Position numbers and translations under genes: made by a program. A DNA stretch of 10,675 nucleotides from Spirochaetaceae bacterium (GTDB lineage Bacteria; Spirochaetota; Spirochaetia; Treponematales; Breznakiellaceae), in the NCBI GenBank assembly GCA_031255655.1, contig JAIRSB010000164.1, positions 1-10,675 of the forward strand, read 5' to 3'. Shown here piece after piece: positions 7,166 through 10,675 of this stretch (positions are counted from its first letter, which is position 1; every line of letters begins with the position of its first letter). The notes beneath the pieces are model-generated. The model had not been told where the DNA came from. It made no database searches and saw only the letters and a program-made list of their open reading frames with translations.

Positions 7166-7732
7166 ATGAACAGAATGTATTTGTTATTGGCGAATGGTTT
7201 TGAGGAAGTTGAGGCTCTAACTCCGGCGGATTACCTGCGCCGCGCGGGTATTGACGTCAAATTGGTGTCGGTAAGCGGCGGTAGGAACGTTACCGGTTCA
7301 CACGGAATCACGGTAGTCGCGGATATGTTGATAGGCGACGTTGTGGACATCTCATCAGAGGACGGCGTTATTTTGCCGGGCGGAATGCCGGGTTCCTCAA
7401 ATCTTGCGGCAAGTGCGGAAACCACCATCCTATTGCAAAAAGCGCAAGATGCCGCAGCCTTAATCTGCGCTATCTGCGCCGCGCCCGCTCTTGCGCTCGC
7501 GCCAAAAGGGATATTGGACGGACGGTGTTGGACTTGTTATCCGGGTATGGAAAATGATGCGGGCGCAGCGCAAGAGACGTGGTGTTCTGACCGCGTTGTA
7601 GTTGACGGTAACATAATCACCAGCCGCGCCGCTGGAGCCGCCGGGGAATGGTCTGTAAAAATTATTGAAAAATTGCTTGGCACGGAAGCCGGGCTCAAGA
7701 TAGCGCGTTCCGTGCTTCTTCCTGCTCTTTAA
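7166..7732 (+). CDS. DJ-1/PfpI family protein (YajL/ThiJ-like)
   Basis: 188 residues from the ATG at 7166, chosen because TAGGAG (7155-7160) sits five bases before it and because the family begins a few residues before its first beta-strand (MYLLLANGFEEVEAL). The conserved acid is Glu16 in GFEEVEAL. The nucleophile elbow reads ICAICAAPALAL with Cys104 in the place of human DJ-1 Cys106. VILPGGMPGSSNL (68-80) and the late VVVDGNIITSRAAGAAGEW segment are also typical. Members act as stress-linked chaperones, glyoxalase/deglycase-like enzymes or peptidase relatives; which applies here cannot be decided. The 3' end overlaps plsC by 38 bases in convergent orientation, within a large hairpin. Confidence 0.9.
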   Translation: MNRMYLLLANGFEEVEALTPADYLRRAGIDVKLVSVSGGRNVTGSHGITVVADMLIGDVVDISSEDGVILPGGMPGSSNLAASAETTILLQKAQDAAALICAICAAPALALAPKGILDGRCWTCYPGMENDAGAAQETWCSDRVVVDGNIITSRAAGAAGEWSVKIIEKLLGTEAGLKIARSVLLPAL

Positions 7733-8453
7733 GAAGCCGCGCTATCTCCGCACGCGACTGGTCCGCAAAGTATTGGCGGCTGCCTTCCATCCCTGATGTT
7801 TTTATTACTTTTCCGAATGAAACATAGACGGGACCGGGATATACCCAGCCTGTTTTTTCTAGAGCGTCATATGAACCGCTTACGGCTACCGGAACTATGT
7901 CCGCTCCCGCGTCCGCCGCCAGACGGAACGATCCAGTCTTGAAAGGCAAAAGTCCCTGTCCGCGGCTTCGCGTTCCTTCAGGGAATATTACCATTGAATG
8001 TCCGGCTATTATTTTTTTTACCCCTAACTTTATCGCTTCAAGTGATTTGCGCGGACTATTTCTATCCATGAAAATTCCGCCTAAAAGTATCATCCATAGG
8101 TTTATGAATGGAACAAAGATGATTTCTTTTTTTGCGATAAAACCTATCGGACGGCCGACTGTAATAATCAGCAGCAGAATATCCAGTATGCCGGAGTGAT
8201 TAGAGACAAAGCAAACACCGGTTTTCCCGCGCGGCGGAATGTTTTCTTTTCCGGCGGTGAAAAGTTTGAAGCCTATACAGGTGACTATCATCCGGGAAGC
8301 GCATTGTACCACTTTGTACATTAGTTCAGTGGCAGTAGTTTTGAGACCGGTCAAACTGAGCAAAAACAGTAATATGACTATGGGTATGAATATTATTACT
8401 CCGAATCCAATTGACATGAACGAATAAACTGTTACGAAAAATCTTTTTATCAT
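7695..8453 (-). CDS. plsC: 1-acyl-sn-glycerol-3-phosphate acyltransferase
   Basis: 252 residues. It transfers an acyl chain to lysophosphatidic acid to give phosphatidic acid at the inner face of the membrane. Family blocks in order: NHSGILD (85-91), with His86 and Asp91 as the catalytic HX4D pair; GGIFMDR (125-131), the second block with the substrate-contacting Arg; FPEGTRSRG (157-165), the glycerophosphate-binding block; and DIVPVAVSG (185-193). A hydrophobic N-terminal segment (about 10-36) is a likely membrane anchor. The ATG overlaps the surE stop by 4 bases (ATGA), so the two are translated from one message. The related lysophospholipid acyltransferases share these blocks, so the acceptor is likely but not certain. 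Confidence 0.9.
   Translation of the reverse strand: MIKRFFVTVYSFMSIGFGVIIFIPIVILLFLLSLTGLKTTATELMYKVVQCASRMIVTCIGFKLFTAGKENIPPRGKTGVCFVSNHSGILDILLLIITVGRPIGFIAKKEIIFVPFINLWMILLGGIFMDRNSPRKSLEAIKLGVKKIIAGHSMVIFPEGTRSRGQGLLPFKTGSFRLAADAGADIVPVAVSGSYDALEKTGWVYPGPVYVSFGKVIKTSGMEGSRQYFADQSRAEIARLLKEQEEARNALS
7698..7747. terminator. large hairpin spanning the convergent DJ-1/plsC 3' ends, possible bidirectional terminator
   Basis: The outer arms AGATAGCGCG (7698-7707) and CGCGCTATCT (7738-7747) pair perfectly. The inner arms GCTTCTT (7714-7720) and AAGAAGC (7731-7737) also pair perfectly around a 10-base loop. A 6-base bulge (TTCCGT, 7708-7713) interrupts one side only. The DJ-1 stop (7730-7732) is inside it and the plsC stop (7695-7697) ends one base outside it. 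No long U-run follows on either strand. Confidence 0.5.
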
Positions 8454-9163
8454 GATATTCTCCCTGCCGGCTGCGCGTGTATTAGGCTTACGGAAACTCT
8501 GTTTTGGCTCACCGCGTCATAATCAGAGCCGGTTTCATGTTCCGTTTCCAGTTTTGCGTTATTAAACGAAAGCCTAGTCCAGCCTGAGGGCAGCGTTTCT
8601 TTTTGTATGGTATCCGTATACGAGCGCTTCGACGGAAATGTTATCATCTCTTTGTCCGGCAGCTCTTTTATATTGGGTATGTTGACGTTTATGAAAATGT
8701 CTTTCGTGCACCGCTCGGCAAGCTGTTCGGTATGCCCCGCCGCCCACGAAGCAGCTTCGTCCCAAAAATACGGTGGGTCGCCCGCAAGTGAGAACGCTAT
8801 CGACGGTATGCCGCGCAAAGCCCCTTCGCGGGCGACAGCCGCTGTTCCTGAAAATATGATGTCTGTCCCCAGATTACATCCGGCGTTTATTCCTGAAACG
8901 ATGGCGTCTATTTTGAAGTCGAAACTGCCGGAAATCGCGGCAAGCGCACAGTCCACAGGCGTGCCTCCGCATATCCACGTATCCGCGGCAATCTCTTTTA
9001 TGTCGATGAAGCCCGCGGCAATTGAAAGTGAATGTGATGCCCCTGATCGTTCCCTATCCGGTGAAATCATCAGTGTCCTATGTCCTAAAGCGCGCAAGGC
9101 GGCTCTTAGGCGTATTATCCCCGCGCATTGATAGCCGTCGTCATTGCTTACGAATATATTCAT
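8450..9163 (-). CDS. surE: 5'/3'-nucleotidase SurE
   Basis: 237 residues from the ATG at 9163. SurE is a metal-dependent phosphatase of nucleoside 5'- and 3'-monophosphates, found in stationary-phase survival and nucleotide salvage. The metal site is intact: Asp8-Asp9 in SNDDGY, Ser40 in PDRERSGASHS, and Asn93 in VSGINAGCNLGTDIIFSGT. GTPVDCALAA (67-76), AREGALRGIPSIAFS and the late SDYDAVSQNRVSVSLI block are all characteristic. A GTG one codon upstream (9164-9166) is in frame. I prefer the ATG because an extended -10 (TGCTAAAAT) would place transcription start exactly on its A. No Shine-Dalgarno is present. It is followed by plsC with a 4-base overlap. Confidence 0.95.
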   Translation of the reverse strand: MNIFVSNDDGYQCAGIIRLRAALRALGHRTLMISPDRERSGASHSLSIAAGFIDIKEIAADTWICGGTPVDCALAAISGSFDFKIDAIVSGINAGCNLGTDIIFSGTAAVAREGALRGIPSIAFSLAGDPPYFWDEAASWAAGHTEQLAERCTKDIFINVNIPNIKELPDKEMITFPSKRSYTDTIQKETLPSGWTRLSFNNAKLETEHETGSDYDAVSQNRVSVSLIHAQPAGRIS

Positions 9164-9169
9164 CACGCT

Positions 9170-9175
9170 ATTTTA
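9170..9175 (-). promoter_or_regulatory. extended -10 of surE-plsC, leaderless arrangement
   Basis: On the minus strand, TGC-TAAAAT forms an extended -10 (TGn before the hexamer). Its last base (9170) is 7 bases from the A of the surE ATG (9163), the usual -10 to +1 distance. The -35 region (TTATAT) is poor, as is common with extended -10 promoters. Confidence 0.5.
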
Positions 9176-9241
9176 GCATAAGCAGGGTGATGATATAAGG
9201 GATATTTTGCGGCATGATACTGTTTAGCGGTTAAGGTGCGT

Positions 9242-10225
9242 TCAAATAACCGCGGCGTAAAGTTTGCATTTTCTCTGGACAATTTTGTACTTGGGATTAG
9301 CATCAAGGATTATGTCTTTAAGGATTTTTGGGTCATCGATAAGGTGATAGGTGCAAATTGCAAGTTTAGGCGCAAACTCCCTCAGTACCTCCCGTGCTCC
9401 AGTCAGCATATTACGTTCCATTCCTTCTATGTCGGCCTTTATAAAATCAATTTTTTGAAGGTGTGCGTCAGCGGTAAATTTATCCAATGTTGTGATTTTA
9501 ATCCGTTCCGTTTTTTCGTGTTCCGAGGGAGAACGCGACGCGGTTTCACCACCGCTATGACCATCTAAAATAATGTCAGTTTCGCACTCCGTGTCGCCAA
9601 GTCCGGCTTTAACCGCGTGTATATTGTTTCCGTTCAGGCGGCAGGTTTCGGTAAGCATATCAAAACTGGTCTTGACAGGTTCAAAAGCGTAACTTACCGC
9701 CCCATAGCACGCTGCCAAAGCCGAAAAGTCGCCAATCCACGCGCCCGCGTCTATTACAACATCTCCATTTTTAACGGTTACATCAAACTCTCCGTCGCGG
9801 TATCCGTAAGGTCCTTCCGGCATATACGGCTCAAATCTGTCAACATCAGTTTTATCGTAATCGTCTTTCCCAAGTATATGAAACAAAAAAGTATCAACTA
9901 CGGCGCCGGATATGTTATAGACAGGATTACCAGTAACGTCTGGCAGAAATGCCCCATCAATATTGATGCGTTTTGAGCCATCCGGTGTGGTTTCCAGCCA
10001 CAATCCAGCAATTTCCGTCGAATTAAAGCGTTTAGTTTCAAGAAAAAGTCCTAATTTACCCCCCCCCCCCCCAGCGATCAAATATTCCAGCACGGTCTTT
10101 CGCAAAAGTTCGTTATTGCGTTCCATCGAGAATTTAAAAAGTTTATTTTGCAACGCACGCGGCACAAAACGCTTTGTTAGGCCTATTATTGTTGACGATT
10201 TTACAAATTTTAGTATATCTATCAT
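9242..10225 (-). CDS. FkbM-family methyltransferase with a 14-G tract (probably phase-variable)
   Basis: 327 residues. The ATG at 10225 has AAGGAG (10233-10238) seven bases upstream. The C-terminal half is an FkbM-type SAM-dependent methyltransferase: SAM-binding motif I VVIDAGAWIGDFSA (156-169), YAFEPVKTSF (179-188), and the family hallmark IDFIKADIEGMERNMLTGA (259-277). FkbM enzymes O-methylate sugars and other small molecules; in glycan loci they usually decorate surface polysaccharides or flagellar glycans. The N-terminal part (1-150) is not typical of the minimal domain and may help bind substrate. Codons 52-56 (five Gly) come from an uninterrupted run of 14 G, and the gene is intact only at this length or one differing by multiples of three. 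It lies 18 bases downstream of a radical-SAM-like gene, probably in one transcript. Confidence 0.85.
   Translation of the reverse strand: MIDILKFVKSSTIIGLTKRFVPRALQNKLFKFSMERNNELLRKTVLEYLIAGGGGGKLGLFLETKRFNSTEIAGLWLETTPDGSKRINIDGAFLPDVTGNPVYNISGAVVDTFLFHILGKDDYDKTDVDRFEPYMPEGPYGYRDGEFDVTVKNGDVVIDAGAWIGDFSALAACYGAVSYAFEPVKTSFDMLTETCRLNGNNIHAVKAGLGDTECETDIILDGHSGGETASRSPSEHEKTERIKITTLDKFTADAHLQKIDFIKADIEGMERNMLTGAREVLREFAPKLAICTYHLIDDPKILKDIILDANPKYKIVQRKCKLYAAVI
10059..10072 (-). repeat. poly-G(14) homopolymer, likely slipped-strand switch
   Basis: The plus strand shows 14 consecutive C, so the coding strand has 14 G at codons 52-56 of the methyltransferase. The bases after the tract on the coding strand are TAAATTAG. 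With 14 G they read as Lys-Leu-Gly; with 15 G a TAA follows at once; with 13 G a TAG comes three codons after the last Gly. No other homopolymer this long is present in the window. Confidence 0.85.
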
Positions 10226-10243
10226 GATACTTCTCCTTAAAAA

Positions 10244-10675
10244 TTATTCCAGCCATTCCGATTCTATTTTCTTAGATACACACCAGTCTGTTCTGGTTTC
10301 TTCATATTTATGCGTGCAATAACGGCAAAATGGCACAGGTTTGCTAAGAAATTCAAATATTTCATCTACGGTTTGAATCTTGTAAATGTCAATACAATCC
10401 GTGTCTAAAACTGAAAAGCTCTGATTAAAATATTCATTAAAAATATCTATATATGCGGATATGGCGCACATATAGAGTTTTCCACTTTTAAGAATCGTAC
10501 AAGTATTAGACATAGGACATTTTAGATAACTTTGCGAAGCATCCTGACTGCCGGATTTATCCAACGCCAGACTGAACATAGTCTTATTCTTTTGAGTATC
10601 GTAGTCTACATAAGCTAATTCAACATCCCATTTTTTCGCCAATTCGTCTATGGCCGCCATATCCAGTTTTATGGG
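10244..10675 (-). CDS. radical-SAM/SPASM-like protein, C-terminal part (5' end beyond the window)
   Basis: The reading frame is open to the right edge, so only the last 143 residues are seen; the ATG at 10660 is unlikely to be the true start. The fragment has the cysteine pattern of an auxiliary Fe-S (SPASM-like) domain: KCPMSNTC, then GKLYMCAISAY about 15 residues on, then PFCRYCTH and DWC near the end, closing with SEWLE. The segment AYIDIFNEYFNQSF between the cysteines resembles C-terminal domains of radical-SAM proteins found in glycan and glycosyltransferase loci. The CxxxCxxC core that would prove the radical-SAM assignment lies outside the window. The stop is 18 bases before the FkbM start, so the two are probably co-transcribed. 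The region is visibly AT-rich (20 of 60 bases G or C at 10261-10320). Confidence 0.65.
   Translation of the reverse strand, partial: PIKLDMAAIDELAKKWDVELAYVDYDTQKNKTMFSLALDKSGSQDASQSYLKCPMSNTCTILKSGKLYMCAISAYIDIFNEYFNQSFSVLDTDCIDIYKIQTVDEIFEFLSKPVPFCRYCTHKYEETRTDWCVSKKIESEWLE

Noticed and set aside
8607..9131. 174-codon open frame on the + strand
   Set aside because: It is fully antisense to surE, whose catalytic motifs are all intact.
9164..9166. GTG start for surE one codon upstream
   Set aside because: It would give Met-Met. The promoter geometry places transcription start on the following ATG, and family members start MNI/MRI just before the NDDG motif.
9227..9253. Inverted repeat GCGGTTA/TAACCGC around the FkbM stop as a terminator
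   Set aside because: The arms are only 7 bases with a 13-base loop and no U-run follows on the minus strand. Chance is a sufficient explanation.
10059..10072. G tract as a pure sequencing or assembly artefact
   Set aside because: It cannot be excluded without reads, but the frame is intact at exactly this length and FkbM homology continues on its far side, so the tract itself is likely real even if its exact length is uncertain.
9963..10322. Open frame on the + strand running through the C tract
   Set aside because: It is antisense to the FkbM gene, encodes a run of prolines only because of the C tract, and lacks domain features or a ribosome site.

Overview
The window is bacterial and gene-dense, with about ten complete genes and one cut off at the right edge. 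It has moderate GC (near 50% over most of its length by hand counts of samples) and no tRNA, rRNA, CRISPR array or insertion sequence that I can see. The organism cannot be fixed from this sequence. The pairing of Maf/DUF115-type proteins with a very acidic, repeat-bearing scaffold-like protein recalls spirochaetes of the Treponema lineage, but that is recollection and is offered with low confidence.

Left block (137-5758, + strand): a tight four-gene operon. It encodes a 719-residue acidic protein with degenerate tandem repeats, a coiled coil and a proline-rich tail, then an unrecognised 106-residue protein, then two related Maf/DUF115 (MptE-like) proteins. The junctions are a 1-base overlap, a 3-base gap and an 8-base overlap, so the four are almost certainly co-expressed. 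The Maf family is linked to motility and to nonulosonic-acid glycosylation of flagellin, so a cell-envelope or flagellar glycosylation role is a reasonable inference.

Middle block (5823-9163): mostly housekeeping genes in alternating orientations. They are a 4HBT thioesterase (+), a DapF-fold amino-acid epimerase/racemase (-), a DJ-1/PfpI protein (+), and a surE-plsC pair (-) overlapping by 4 bases. Two convergent pairs overlap at their 3' ends. The longer overlap (38 bp) lies within a large hairpin that may act as a bidirectional terminator. Three of these genes have a -10-like hexamer 6-8 bases before the start codon and no Shine-Dalgarno, which suggests leaderless transcripts. The other genes mostly have ordinary Shine-Dalgarno sites.

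Right block (9242-10675, - strand): an accessory two-gene segment, AT-richer at its far end. It holds the C-terminal part of a radical-SAM/SPASM-like protein followed by an FkbM-family methyltransferase. The methyltransferase gene carries an uninterrupted 14-base G tract near its 5' end. Gain or loss of one base puts a stop codon at or just after the tract, so this looks like a phase-variable (contingency) gene, probably acting on a surface glycan. This is the most striking observation in the window.
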